In this document: positions 34,604 through 43,509 of the stretch, piece by piece
How the letters are laid out: every line of letters begins with the position of its first letter
How positions within the stretch are numbered: position 1 is the stretch's first letter
From: Rhizobium sp. 007
GTDB lineage: Bacteria; Pseudomonadota; Alphaproteobacteria; Rhizobiales; Rhizobiaceae
Length of the DNA stretch: 64,000 nt
Assembly (NCBI RefSeq): GCF_015353075.1
Contig: NZ_CP064188.1
Span: 1,364,001 to 1,428,000 of the forward strand
Direction: 5' to 3'
Position numbers and translations under genes: made by a program
Notes under the pieces: model-generated
What the model was told of the DNA's origin: nothing
The model's database searches: none
Seen by the model: only the letters and a program-made list of their open reading frames with translations

Positions 34604-35027
34604 ACTCGAACCTCCCTGGATCGAAGACAGATAGCAGCTGGTGAGCTTCTCCCGCGCCTTCGCCCCTGCACCGCCCCTCAGCCGCCTTTAGGAAGTTGAA
34701 ATATAGCCGCCGCCCACGGCGGCAAGGTGGCAGGATAACGAAATAGCCTATCGTGGGCTGACTCCGCATGGCAGCGTACGGTTATGATCGAGGTCGATAA
34801 ACCGTCGGGAGAGCCGCGGAAGCCAGTGGGGCAAAGAAGGTTTGGAGGCCTCGCCCGGAATTGACCGACCCCAGCCGCTCTTTCAATGCATCAAGCTCGC
34901 GTTGCCACGCCACCACCGACCCAGACCAGCTTGCGACGGACAAGCAATTCCTCCAGCTAGATGCCGAAAGTGAATTACAATCTCCAATAAATGCAACTGT
35001 AGTACTAGGCAACAAATCCTTGAAGCT
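34604..35027. other. Non-coding gap, possible transposase fragment
   Basis: No intact gene. On the minus strand around 34850-34915 the stretch VAWQRELDALKERLGS recalls the N-terminal part of IS701-like transposases, but it is short and then loses similarity. The remainder shows nothing recognisable. Confidence 0.3.
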
Positions 35028-36398
35028 TCAAATGAAATCTCCACGAATAACGGCCTCCGCCGAAAGTGCCGCACTAAGCAGCGCCTCGTCGCGATTGGCC
35101 GGTGCCGACAACAGCAAGCCGACTGGCATCCCGGCATCGCCGGCGCCACACGGGATCGACACGCCGCACCAATCGAGAAAATTGCCGAGCGCCGTGTTTC
35201 GCAGTGTCTTGGCATTCGTCGCAAAGAAGAGGTCGTCATCCATCTCCAGAGGCGCGATCGGCGGCGCCACATGGGCGACGGACGGGAACGCAAGCAGCCG
35301 GTCGCCGATCAGCTGCTTGCATTCGGCGATGAGCCGCTCACGAATCTCAAGGATTGCGATATAGTCCGGCATTCCTGTCTTTTCGCCGAGACGCGTGCGC
35401 ATGACAACGCGACGATCCATGCCCGCAGCCTCCGGTCCGGCCAGACGCTCGCGATGCAGCGCGAAAGCTTCGGCGGTTACCAGCGCTCCGTAACGGGTCA
35501 TCGAAGTCAAGATTTGGTCGAAAGCGGGCATCGTCATGCGGCTGATGATGGCCCCGGTCCTCGCCAGCCGTTCCACCGCCGCGTCGAAGGCAGCCGCGAC
35601 GCCCGGCTCGACGCCGTCGAAGACCACATTTGTGGGAATGGCAATCTCAATGCCCTTCAGCGGACGGGCACACACCTCGGATGAGGTCAGGCCGCGCATC
35701 GCAGCATCGATCCACACGGCATCTTTGACTGTTCGGCAGAGTGGACCAAGCGAATCCAAGCTCTTTGCAAGGGGAAAGACGCCATCCATGGAATATCGGC
35801 CGCGCGTTCCCTTATAGCCCACGAGGCCGTTGAGTGCGGCCGGGATACGGACTGACCCGCCCGTATCGGTTCCCATCGCGACCGGTACGAGGCCGGCGCC
35901 GACAGCCACAGCTGCCCCTGAAGAAGAGCCCCCCGGGATGCGCGGCACGTCAAGGCCGTGGGAGTTATGCGGCGTGCCGTAATGCGGATTGATGCCGAGG
36001 CCTGAAAAGGCGAATTCGCTCATATTCGTTCGCCCCACCGCAATCATTCCGGCCCGCTTAAGCGCCATAACGATCGCTGCATCGCTTGCCGCCGGCGCAG
36101 TGCTCGCCAACACTTTCGACCCGGCTGTCGTTGCAAGGCCCTCGATGTCGAAGAGATCCTTCCATGCGATCGGGATACCATCGAGCGCGCCTAGTGAGCA
36201 GCCCCTACGGATGCGCAGGGAGGACGCTTTGGCCTCGTCAATGGCCCGTTCCTTTAGAAGCACCGTGAAAACCGCCTTGTCGGGATGGCCTTCGATGCAC
36301 TCCAAGATCGACCGCACGACCTCGACCGGATCAGCAGCGCCGCTCTGAATGAGGACCGACAGTTGCGCGACAGTCATCGCGCCGAATGGCTTGGTCAT
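35028..36398 (-). CDS. Amidase-signature family amidase
   Basis: An amidase-signature hydrolase, 456 aa. The Ser-cisSer-Lys triad is visible: K80 in IAWKDLFDI, the Gly/Ser loop PGGSSSGAAVAVG (156-168) with the cis-Ser near 158, and the nucleophile S182 in GTDTGGSVRIPAA. It cleaves a carboxamide or related amide in the cytoplasm. It could be mistaken for GatA, but a GatCAB operon context is missing and the C-terminal half differs from GatA-specific patterns, so a catabolic amidase is more likely. It stands alone. Confidence 0.88.
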   Translation of the reverse strand: MTKPFGAMTVAQLSVLIQSGAADPVEVVRSILECIEGHPDKAVFTVLLKERAIDEAKASSLRIRRGCSLGALDGIPIAWKDLFDIEGLATTAGSKVLASTAPAASDAAIVMALKRAGMIAVGRTNMSEFAFSGLGINPHYGTPHNSHGLDVPRIPGGSSSGAAVAVGAGLVPVAMGTDTGGSVRIPAALNGLVGYKGTRGRYSMDGVFPLAKSLDSLGPLCRTVKDAVWIDAAMRGLTSSEVCARPLKGIEIAIPTNVVFDGVEPGVAAAFDAAVERLARTGAIISRMTMPAFDQILTSMTRYGALVTAEAFALHRERLAGPEAAGMDRRVVMRTRLGEKTGMPDYIAILEIRERLIAECKQLIGDRLLAFPSVAHVAPPIAPLEMDDDLFFATNAKTLRNTALGNFLDWCGVSIPCGAGDAGMPVGLLLSAPANRDEALLSAALSAEAVIRGDFI

Positions 36399-36625
36399 GG
36401 GAGAATCCGTAAAGGCATCGTTCCCCTTGACCTATCGCGGATCGTCGCTGCGGACCAGCCTGTTTACCGTGGTATCCGCGATTGGTCTGATTTTCTGAAC
36501 ACTGAGTTTGCAGATCGGCTCTTCAACTCTGCCCCATGCACGACCACATGCACCCGACACGCGGGCCCCCACCGGGCATCATATTTTGATCCACCCGGTC
36601 CCGCTGTGCCGCAGGAGTAATAAAA

Positions 36626-36940
36626 ATGACGCACCACGATATTTTGAACCCGCGCCACAACGATATGGTGGCACATCACCCAACAAACGCACAAGCCACC
36701 AGCGAAGGTGAGCGCGATTATGTGGAACACCTCAACGCGCAGAAGCTCTCTCTGGGTGAACGGCTGCTTGTGGTCGGCGCCCTTGTCCTTCTCGGTGTTG
36801 CCGGATTGACTGGGCACCTTAATTCTTCGGTATCGCCTGAGGTGACCGGTGCTATTGCTGCGCCTGCGACATTCGCATCATCTCATGGCAGCCTGGATTC
36901 TTGCCGGGAATACAGCCCTTTCGCGGAGAAGAGGTGTTGA
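36626..36940 (+). CDS. Small single-span membrane protein, unknown
   Basis: 104 aa with AGGAG eight bases before the ATG. A polar His/Asn-rich N-part (about 50 residues) precedes one hydrophobic span, LLVVGALVLLGVAGLTG, and a short tail. No family is recognised. The codon use and ribosome site support expression. It is alone on the plus strand. Confidence 0.6.
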   Translation: MTHHDILNPRHNDMVAHHPTNAQATSEGERDYVEHLNAQKLSLGERLLVVGALVLLGVAGLTGHLNSSVSPEVTGAIAAPATFASSHGSLDSCREYSPFAEKRC

Positions 36941-37012
36941 CTTCGGATCGCTACGGCCCACTGCATGGAAGTCTGCTGCCTTCGATGTGTCGCACCAGAA
37001 GGAGAAAAAACC

Positions 37013-37450
37013 ATGGCCGGTCACGTCGATTACAATCTCGGGCGCTTTATCGATGCACAGGACGGGATGTATGACCAGGCCCTGCAAGAACTTGGCGCGG
37101 GGCGGAAACGTTCGCACTGGATGTGGTTCATCTTCCCGCAGATTGCCGGACTAGGCTCGTCGGCGATGGCCCAGAAATATGCGATCCACTCAGCAGAGGA
37201 AGCTGCCGCCTATTTGAGCAACCCCATTTTGGGCGCCCGACTTCTTCGCTGCGTCCAAGCGATCCTCTCGGTCAAAGGATGCACGGCGCGCGAGATTTTC
37301 GGGTCCCCGGATGATCTCAAACTTCGCTCTTCACTGACGCTTTTTGCAGCCGTCAGTGATCAAGGTTCGCTGTTTCATGAAGCAATCGATCGGTTCTACG
37401 GCGGAAAATTCGACGAGCGGACGATAGAAATCCTCAATGCCGCGACTTAA
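37013..37450 (+). CDS. DUF1810-family protein
   Basis: 145 aa from the ATG at 37013 behind AGAAGGAGA. The family marks are YNLGRFIDAQ, the aromatic stretch KRSHWMWFIFPQIAGLGSSAMA and the KYAIHSAEEAAAYL motif. Some DUF1810 relatives are related to riboflavin/NAD-type metabolism folds, but no function is established from sequence. Its stop overlaps the end of the small minus-strand gene by four bases. Confidence 0.88.
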   Translation: MAGHVDYNLGRFIDAQDGMYDQALQELGAGRKRSHWMWFIFPQIAGLGSSAMAQKYAIHSAEEAAAYLSNPILGARLLRCVQAILSVKGCTAREIFGSPDDLKLRSSLTLFAAVSDQGSLFHEAIDRFYGGKFDERTIEILNAAT

Positions 37451-37635
37451 CGGCCGGGCGACTGTTCCAGCGCTGCAATCTCGTCGGAGATTTCATTGAG
37501 GCGCTCGCGCAGATCGGATTGCGTGCCATCCTCAACTTCTTCCTCGCCAAAACAATTGCGCGCATCGTGAAGCTCGAGTTTGGATTCCAATTCGGCGCGC
37601 TTGGCATACAGACGATGGAGATAGGTGTAGTTCAT
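37447..37635 (-). CDS. Small coiled-coil protein, unknown
   Basis: 62 aa from the ATG at 37635 with GGAGG ten bases upstream. The protein is almost all helix with heptad-like charged repeats (LYAKRAELESKLEL, LRERLNEISDEIAALEQ). A longer frame to 37743 exists, but an exact EcfG-type promoter (37678-37702) falls inside it, which supports the shorter start. Likely a stress-induced small protein of unknown job. Confidence 0.6.
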   Translation of the reverse strand: MNYTYLHRLYAKRAELESKLELHDARNCFGEEEVEDGTQSDLRERLNEISDEIAALEQSPGR

Positions 37636-37677
37636 ATCTCTACCACCTCCAATATTGCCTTCCTCATCAAGCTGGAC

Positions 37678-37702
37678 AACGATCTCGAAGATGGAAGGTT
37701 CC
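37678..37702 (-). promoter_or_regulatory. EcfG-type general-stress promoter, GGAAC-N16-CGTT
   Basis: Read on the minus strand, GGAAC (37702-37698), a 16-base spacer and CGTT (37681-37678) match the EcfG consensus without mismatch. CGTT ends 42 bases before the ATG of the coiled-coil gene. Confidence 0.6.
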
Positions 37703-37717
37703 GATATAGTCCAAGGC

Positions 37718-38341
37718 TTAGCAGAGCGATGCAATTGCCGCACTGCAGGCTTTTGAGAAGTGGCTGCAGCAACCGTCGCTGCCCATCGCCTGCCGGGTAA
37801 CGCGGGCGCCTTCCAAAAGGAGTGTCAGAGTGTCAGCAAGAAGTTGAGGCTCCCGAGCCCCGGCGGCGGAACAAAGCTCTTCAAGGCGTTGACGCTGCTC
37901 GGCCTTATGGCGCTCGATCACCTCATGGGCAGGGTGTCCCTCACCCTTTAGTTCGATCGCCGCATTGGCAAGATCGCAGCCGGCCGGCTCTCCGTTCAGA
38001 CACTCAGCCCGCCCCTGAACCCACGCGTCGAGCTGCGCCCGGGGGTTGCCCGGATGCGTCGCCTCGAGATCACGCCAGATCGCTTCGGCCTTTTCGGAGG
38101 CGCGACGCAGCGTCTCGCAGACGAGCTCGTCCTTCGAGCCGAAATGCCGGTAGAGCGTCATCTTGTTGGTGAGCGCCGCATCTGCAATCGCATCGACGCC
38201 GATGCCGCGGATGCCATGTTCGCGGAAAAGCTCAGAAGCCGTCGAGACGATGCGTTCCCTCGGTGGGATTTTCTCGTTTGTCAGCACGTTTGGGATTTCA
38301 TGCGAAGTTTCGGATTTTTTTGCGGACGAAGTCCTTGACAT
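37718..38341 (-). CDS. TetR-family transcriptional regulator
   Basis: 207 aa. The N-terminal DNA-binding domain runs from RERIVSTASELFREHGI through the HTH GVDAIADAALTNKMTLYRHFGSK. The C-terminal ligand domain is typical in size and has cysteines (GEPAGCDLANAA, CCSHFSKAC) that could sense electrophiles, but that is only a guess. A palindrome lies just upstream of the start (38357-38375). The divergent neighbour is a 72-aa conserved-looking small gene; no obvious target enzyme sits next door. Confidence 0.9.
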   Translation of the reverse strand: MSRTSSAKKSETSHEIPNVLTNEKIPPRERIVSTASELFREHGIRGIGVDAIADAALTNKMTLYRHFGSKDELVCETLRRASEKAEAIWRDLEATHPGNPRAQLDAWVQGRAECLNGEPAGCDLANAAIELKGEGHPAHEVIERHKAEQRQRLEELCSAAGAREPQLLADTLTLLLEGARVTRQAMGSDGCCSHFSKACSAAIASLC

Positions 38342-38356
38342 AGATGTGACCGATCG

Positions 38357-38375
38357 GTAACAAATGCATTGTTAC
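38357..38375. promoter_or_regulatory. Candidate TetR operator palindrome
   Basis: GTAACAA and TTGTTAC flank a five-base centre, 16 bases upstream of the TetR start. A further CCGGTAAC at 38379-38386 repeats the half-site next to it. Position and symmetry suit autoregulation. Confidence 0.55.
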
Positions 38376-38469
38376 TTACCGGTAACACCGCTGATCGTAC
38401 AAGTCAATGCCGAGAGGGCTGGCGGCGTCAGCGGAACACGGGCGACCGCCCACGAAAGGAGGACGAACC

Positions 38470-38688
38470 ATGAGAAAGACCAGTGACCTCACGATATCCG
38501 AAGCCCTTCGCGACCCGCTGATCGCCATGGTGATGCGCGCCGATGGCGTGAAGCTTGACGATTTCAAGCAACTCCTGGAAACGGCAGCCCGCAAACGCGA
38601 ACCGAATGCCTCCAAGGTGGGTGGCCTCATCAACGCGATCGCCAATCGCGCCGGCGTGAACCCGACGACCGTTTCCTGCTTTTGCTGA
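38470..38688 (+). CDS. Small conserved-looking protein, unknown
   Basis: 72 aa from the ATG at 38470 with AAAGGAGG upstream. The sequence is soluble and helical (SEALRDPLIAMVMRADGVKL, then DFKQLLETAARKR). It ends in a Cys-rich VSCFC. No domain is recognised. It is divergent from TetR and followed by a hairpin terminator. Confidence 0.6.
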   Translation: MRKTSDLTISEALRDPLIAMVMRADGVKLDDFKQLLETAARKREPNASKVGGLINAIANRAGVNPTTVSCFC

Positions 38689-38719
38689 CTTCCCGGGGAC
38701 CTTTCCTGCCCCGTGCGAG

Positions 38720-38746
38720 AGCTGCCGTCTTCCCCCAACGGCGGCT
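38720..38746 (+). terminator. Hairpin terminator after the 72-aa gene
   Basis: AGCTGCCGT (38720-38728) pairs with ACGGCGGCT (38738-38746) with one G-T wobble and a nine-base loop, followed by TTTCG. Plausible weak intrinsic terminator. Confidence 0.4.
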
Positions 38747-38837
38747 TTCGCTGTATTCGCGCCACCGTGGAGGCGGCCAGTAACTGCGTACGGGCCATTT
38801 TCCCGTCATATGACATCCAGATAGTCATAAGGAATTC

Positions 38838-39073
38838 ATGATGACAACTTGGCGAACGTGAAGGCGCATCAGAGTGAATTGGTTCAGCGCGTCGAGGCGG
38901 GCGAGACCGTGCAGATGAAACGTCGCAAGCCGGTGGCAGAGATTGTACCAATCCGAAAGCCAAACAAGCCGGCTGACGTAGCGCAATTGAACGCGCTCCG
39001 CGCGTCGCAACCGCGGCAGGAGATAAGCGCAGGCGACTTTGTCCACCAAATACGTGATACCGATCGCTACTGA
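38838..39073 (+). pseudogene. Phd/YefM-type antitoxin, start frameshifted
   Basis: The body LANVKAHQSELVQRVEAGE and KPVAEIVPIRKP is a Phd/YefM antitoxin. The natural start, ATGATG at 38838-38843 with AAGGA upstream, is out of frame by one missing base and stops after a few codons. Only a TTG at 38849 is in frame. The stop overlaps the start of the toxin remnant (TGATG), the usual layout of such pairs. Confidence 0.65.
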
Positions 39074-39432
39074 TGTTCTATCTCGACACTTCCGTCATCG
39101 TTGCTGTCTTGACGATGAGGAAGCCAGCGATCGCGCAAGCGCCGTCTTAGAGCGATGCACAGCCGAGCAGGTACTCCTGATTAGCGTCTTTGACTGAAGT
39201 CGCCTCGGCGATCGCGCTCAAAGTTCGCACACGTCAACTGGAAGAAGAACACCGCTCGAGGATTATACAGGCGTTTGATTTCCTGATAGCCGACACTTTC
39301 GAAGTTCTGCCGGTAGAGCGTGAGCATTACCGCAATGCAACTGCCTTCATTGGTCGACCGGCAGTCAATCTCCGTTCGGGAGGCGCTCTGCATCTGGCGA
39401 TCGCCACTCACCGCCACGCCACGGTCCTTTGA
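39073..39432 (+). pseudogene. VapC-type PIN-domain toxin remnant
   Basis: Starts MFYLDTSVIVAVLT, the PIN-domain opening with its first acidic residue. It then changes frame near 39115 (DDEEASDRASAVLERC) and again near 39198 (TEVASAIALKVRTRQLEEE) and ends normally with LHLAIATHRHATVL. Two frameshifts remove a full toxin. Together with the damaged antitoxin this is a dead toxin-antitoxin pair beside the catabolic island. Confidence 0.8.
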
Positions 39433-39483
39433 TCGCGGAATGGCGGAAAGTGGAGACATTTTGGGGATCCGGACAGAGCTGAT

Positions 39484-41322
39484 CTAGCTGATCGCCACCA
39501 GATGCCCCGGCGAAACCGTATGATACTCCAGCGGCACGATCTTGCAGTCCACTGCCCGGATCGGACTTTTGATCTCGTCATTGGCCGCCATCCGCTTCTC
39601 GCGCCGGCGATCCGGATCGGGCACGGGAACGGCCGCCATCAGCATCTTCGTATAAGGGTGCTGCGGGTTGCCGAAGATGGCAGCGCGCGGGCCGATCTCG
39701 ACGATCTCACCGAGATACATGACCGCAACACGATGGCTGACGCGTTCAACGACGGCCATGTCATGCGAGATGAACAGGAAGGCGAGGTTGAGGCTCTGCT
39801 GCAGGTCCAGCATCAGATTGATGACCTGCGCCTTGATCGAGACGTCGAGGGCCGAGACGCTTTCATCGGCGACGATCACCTTCGGATCGAGCGCCAGCGC
39901 CCGGGCAATGCAGATGCGCTGACGCTGACCGCCGGAGAACTCGTGCGGAAAGCGCGACGCCATATCGGCTGAAAGGCCGACCTTTTCCAGAAGGTCGGCG
40001 ACCTTCTCTTTGGCCTGCTTTGCCGTTCCCATCTTGTGTTCAAGATAAGGCTCGGCGATCGCCGAGCCGACGCGGATGCGCGGATTGAGGCTGGCGAACG
40101 GATCCTGAAAGATCATTTGCACGGTTTTGCGCATCGCGCGCATCCCGTTCTTGTCGAGTGCCAGCACGTCCCTGCTATCGGCCTTCACTGACCCGCTCTG
40201 CGGTTCGATCAGCCGCATTATGGCGCGGCCGGTCGTCGATTTTCCGCAGCCGGATTCGCCGACCAAAGACAGCGTCTCACCGGCAAAGAGATCGAAGGAA
40301 ACGTTTTCAACGGCATGCACGCGTCCGGTCAAGCGGCCGAAGAGGCCAGAGTGGATATCAAAACGCTTGGTGAGGTTTCGCACCTCCAAGACCGGCCTTG
40401 CTGAAGCAGCAACCGTGTCGCCGACTTCCGCCGGAATGTCGCATTCGCCTGTCGCTGCATTGACGACGGGAAAACGCAGCGGCCTTTCGTGCCCCCGCAT
40501 TGAGCCCAGCACCGGCACGACGGAAAGCAGCGCGCGGGTGTAGGGGTGGCGGCCGCGATGGAAGATGTCGGCCGTCGCCCCCGTTTCAACCTGCTCGCCG
40601 CGATACATCACCACAGTTCTGTCGGCTATTTCGGCAACGACGCCCATGTCGTGGGTGATGAAGAGAACAGAGGTTCCTTCCTCCTCCTGCAGCATCTTGA
40701 TGAGATCGAGGATTTGCCCCTGGATGGTGACGTCGAGCGCCGTCGTCGGTTCGTCGGCAATCAGCAGCTTCGGTTTGGAGGCAAGCGCCATGGCGATCAT
40801 CACACGCTGGCGCATGCCGCCGGAAAAACGGTGCGGATATTCATCGAAACGCGAGGCAGCGGAGGAAATGCGGACCTTTTCCAGAAGCCGGATCACTTCG
40901 GCTCGCGCTTCGGTCTTCGACATGGCCGAATGGCAAAGCAGCGCTTCGGAAATCTGGTCGCCGATCGTAAAGAGCGGGTTGAGGCTCGTCATCGGCTCCT
41001 GAAAGATCATCGAGACGTCATTGCCGCGCACCTGCCGCATGCCACTTTCCGGAAGCGCCAGCAGATTGCGGTCGCCAAGCATGATCTTGCCTTCGATCCG
41101 GCTCGTATCCGGCTGCAGTAGCCGCATGATCGACAGCGACGTGACGCTCTTGCCAGAACCCGACTCGCCGACGATTGCAACCGTTTCGCCCGGCGCCACG
41201 CGAAAGGAAACATCGCGGACGACAGGCTTCCACTCGCCCTCGACCAGAAACGATGTCGTGAGATTCTCGACGGAGAGAACGGGTTCTGCCTGCTGGATCG
41301 TCTGCGCCTGAAAGCCTGCCAT
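39484..41322 (-). CDS. Dipeptide/oligopeptide-type ABC ATPase, two fused domains
   Basis: A DppD-DppF (GsiA-like) fusion, 612 aa, energising import by the Dpp-type permeases at 45-47 kb. The first domain has Walker A GESGSGKSV, signature FSGGMRQR and Walker B LLIADEPT. The second has GESGCGKST, FSGGQRQR and VIVADES. The peptide-importer extension HPYTRALLSVVP follows the first domain and HPYTKMLMAAVP the second. It ends the minus-strand group started by the binding protein at 48.6 kb, interrupted by the oppositely directed IclR gene. Confidence 0.93.
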   Translation of the reverse strand: MAGFQAQTIQQAEPVLSVENLTTSFLVEGEWKPVVRDVSFRVAPGETVAIVGESGSGKSVTSLSIMRLLQPDTSRIEGKIMLGDRNLLALPESGMRQVRGNDVSMIFQEPMTSLNPLFTIGDQISEALLCHSAMSKTEARAEVIRLLEKVRISSAASRFDEYPHRFSGGMRQRVMIAMALASKPKLLIADEPTTALDVTIQGQILDLIKMLQEEEGTSVLFITHDMGVVAEIADRTVVMYRGEQVETGATADIFHRGRHPYTRALLSVVPVLGSMRGHERPLRFPVVNAATGECDIPAEVGDTVAASARPVLEVRNLTKRFDIHSGLFGRLTGRVHAVENVSFDLFAGETLSLVGESGCGKSTTGRAIMRLIEPQSGSVKADSRDVLALDKNGMRAMRKTVQMIFQDPFASLNPRIRVGSAIAEPYLEHKMGTAKQAKEKVADLLEKVGLSADMASRFPHEFSGGQRQRICIARALALDPKVIVADESVSALDVSIKAQVINLMLDLQQSLNLAFLFISHDMAVVERVSHRVAVMYLGEIVEIGPRAAIFGNPQHPYTKMLMAAVPVPDPDRRREKRMAANDEIKSPIRAVDCKIVPLEYHTVSPGHLVAIS

Positions 41323-41358
41323 GTTCGGTTCCTCTTGGATGCCTGAAAGCCGGGAAGA

Positions 41359-42555
41359 TCAATCGGGCCAGCGCAACACAGCGTCGAACCGGCGCTTGCC
41401 GCGGATTTCGATAGGCGTTGCGATGATCTCGTTGGAGGCGCGCGCCTTGTCCAGTTCTTCGGCCAAACGGCTGGCAACGATCTTTTCCTGGCCTGGGTGC
41501 AGGTTGCAAGGGTCGAGATAGAAATACTGATGCTCGACTTCGTGGTCGCGGACGATGATCGGCGGCGTCCCGCGCGCCAGCGCGTCGGCCAAATCCCAGG
41601 CGGTGATATGAGCTTCCTCCGGTTTGAGGATGACGCGCAGGCGATCAAGCGGATTCTTGGTCGGATCGGGTTCGATCAGCGCGGTTACGCCGGGGCGGTC
41701 GTCCAACATCTGCTTCCAGAGATTGAGGTAGCCCGTTTCGCGCTCGCGAATGCCGGTGTGGTCACGCATTTCCCAAGCCTCCAGGGCGGCCATAGCGCCG
41801 AAAATGCTTTCCTTGCCGACCTTCATGCCGCGGCCGATGCCCATGTTCTGCAGGAAGGCGTTGCGCACCAGTTCCTTTTTGCCGGCGACGATGCCGGAGG
41901 TCGGACCGCCGAGGAATTTGTGACCGGAATAGAGCGCGATATCCGCGCCTTGCTCCAGGAAAACTCGCAGGTCGTACTCCGACGCCGCATCGACGATGAC
42001 CGGCACGCGCTTGGCGTGGGCGATCTCGACGAATTCCTTGAGGTTCAGAAGGCCATAGTCGACGACGTGGTGCGACACGACGTAGACGGCCGCAGCCGTC
42101 CTTTCGGTGATTGCATTTTCCATGTGAAAACGATGGGTCGATGTCGCCTGACCGATCAGCACCGCCTTGGCGCCAGCAAGGCGGATCGCCTGATCGACGG
42201 GTGCGCCATAGCTCACAACATGGCCCATCTGCACCAGAACCTCGTTTCTTTCTGGCGTCACATCCGGCAGTTTCTCGATCGCCAGCAGGTTGTTGCCGGT
42301 GATGGCACCTGCGACGGCCAAGGAAATGCCCGCGGAGCAGGATGCCGTCACGAAACCGGCTTCCGCACCCGTCAACCGGGCAATGACGGCGCTGGCCTTG
42401 CGCTGCAGATCGTTGATTTCGACAAATTGCGGCAGGATCGACGACATGGCCGCGATTGCCTCGGGGACGACGATCGATGCGCCGAGGCTGGTCATCGTGC
42501 CGGAAACGTTGATGACCGGACGAAGGCCGATAGACGTGCGAATGTCATCAGACAT
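41359..42555 (-). CDS. SelA/DgaE-like PLP-dependent ammonia lyase
   Basis: A fold-type I PLP enzyme, 398 aa, resembling L-seryl-tRNA selenium transferase and D-glucosaminate-6-phosphate ammonia lyase (DgaE). PLP contacts are visible: Asp189 in [10 protein letters not shown] and the Schiff-base K213 in [14 protein letters not shown]. The N-terminus [14 protein letters not shown] is the family opening. It probably eliminates ammonia from a D- or N-deacylated amino compound. It sits between the ATPase and the divergent IclR gene. Together with an amidohydrolase and RidA it suggests a catabolic chain; the substrate is unknown. Confidence 0.85.
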   Translation of the reverse strand: MSDDIRTSIGLRPVINVSGTMTSLGASIVVPEAIAAMSSILPQFVEINDLQRKASAVIARLTGAEAGFVTASCSAGISLAVAGAITGNNLLAIEKLPDVTPERNEVLVQMGHVVSYGAPVDQAIRLAGAKAVLIGQATSTHRFHMENAITERTAAAVYVVSHHVVDYGLLNLKEFVEIAHAKRVPVIVDAASEYDLRVFLEQGADIALYSGHKFLGGPTSGIVAGKKELVRNAFLQNMGIGRGMKVGKESIFGAMAALEAWEMRDHTGIRERETGYLNLWKQMLDDRPGVTALIEPDPTKNPLDRLRVILKPEEAHITAWDLADALARGTPPIIVRDHEVEHQYFYLDPCNLHPGQEKIVASRLAEELDKARASNEIIATPIEIRGKRRFDAVLRWPD

Positions 42556-42663
42556 GTGTATCTCCAGATTGAATGAAGAGATGGCGAGTGTTGCAGCTTG
42601 TATCCTCGACGGCTATCCCATAGTAATGTAATAGACTCATGCCCGCATACGAGGAGCGTGGAA

Positions 42664-43497
42664 TTGGACGGCAAGACATCATCAATAGTTTACTCCGAAG
42701 ACAAGACACCCATTGAAGAACCCGGCGGTAAGGGCGCACGTCGCTCGCGGGTGAGCGGTATCGACCGCGCGCTGCAGGTCATTGATCACCTTTACGAAAC
42801 CGGCTCTCCGACGGGAGTCTATGCAATCGCCAAGGCTGTGAAGGCGCCGCTCTCGACCGTCTACGTCATCGTTGATGATCTGGTCGAAAAGAACATGCTG
42901 ACGCGCAATGGCGACGGCACGATCTGGCTCGGTTCGCGGCTCTACCATTACGGCCTTGCCTATGCCCGCTCGCTCGATTTCATGAGCGTCGCGACGCATG
43001 AGATGCACGATCTTTGCCGTCAGGCGGGCGAAACCGTTCAGGTTTGCGGCCGCGACGGCGACTATATGCTCGTGCTTGCCATGGCTGACGGCCCGAGCCA
43101 TTTCCAGGTCGCTTCGCGTGTCGGCACACGCGTTCCGCTGAACTGGACCGCATCCGGCCGCCTGCTTGTCGGCCACCTGCCGGAAGAGGAGCGCATCGAA
43201 CTTTTCAAGCGCTGCGCCAAATCCTCGCCGACCGGCCGCGCCGAAATGGACCCCGGCGTGCTTTCCGGCTCGGCGGGTGCGGCGTTTCAGTCTCGCCTGT
43301 CGATCCAGGCCGGCGAGTCCGACTATGCGGTCGCCTGCATCGCTTCGCCGATCTGCGACAGAGATGGCCAATGCGTCGCGACCATTTCCATTGTCCTTCC
43401 AGAACAGAAGGCCTTTTCCGACGAGAACCACTATACCGCGCACGTGCGGACATCGGCCGAACGCATCGAAAAGGTCATGGGCTGGCGCAACCATTAG
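42664..43497 (+). CDS. IclR-family transcriptional regulator
   Basis: About 277 aa. The winged-helix part runs from SGIDRALQVIDHLYETG to STVYVIVDDLVEKNMLTRNGDG. The effector domain has TASGRLLVGHLPEEERIELF and AVACIASPICDRDGQ. The start is unclear: TTG at 42664 has GAGGAG seven bases upstream, and a GTG two codons earlier is too close to it. It is divergent from the DgaE-like gene and convergent with ridA, inside the catabolic island, and most likely controls it. Confidence 0.87.
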   Translation: MDGKTSSIVYSEDKTPIEEPGGKGARRSRVSGIDRALQVIDHLYETGSPTGVYAIAKAVKAPLSTVYVIVDDLVEKNMLTRNGDGTIWLGSRLYHYGLAYARSLDFMSVATHEMHDLCRQAGETVQVCGRDGDYMLVLAMADGPSHFQVASRVGTRVPLNWTASGRLLVGHLPEEERIELFKRCAKSSPTGRAEMDPGVLSGSAGAAFQSRLSIQAGESDYAVACIASPICDRDGQCVATISIVLPEQKAFSDENHYTAHVRTSAERIEKVMGWRNH

Positions 43498-43509
43498 GCT
43501 CTCCCCTCT

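Noticed and set aside
41497..42576. 359-aa plus-strand open frame
   Set aside because: Antisense to the DgaE-like PLP gene with conserved catalytic residues.
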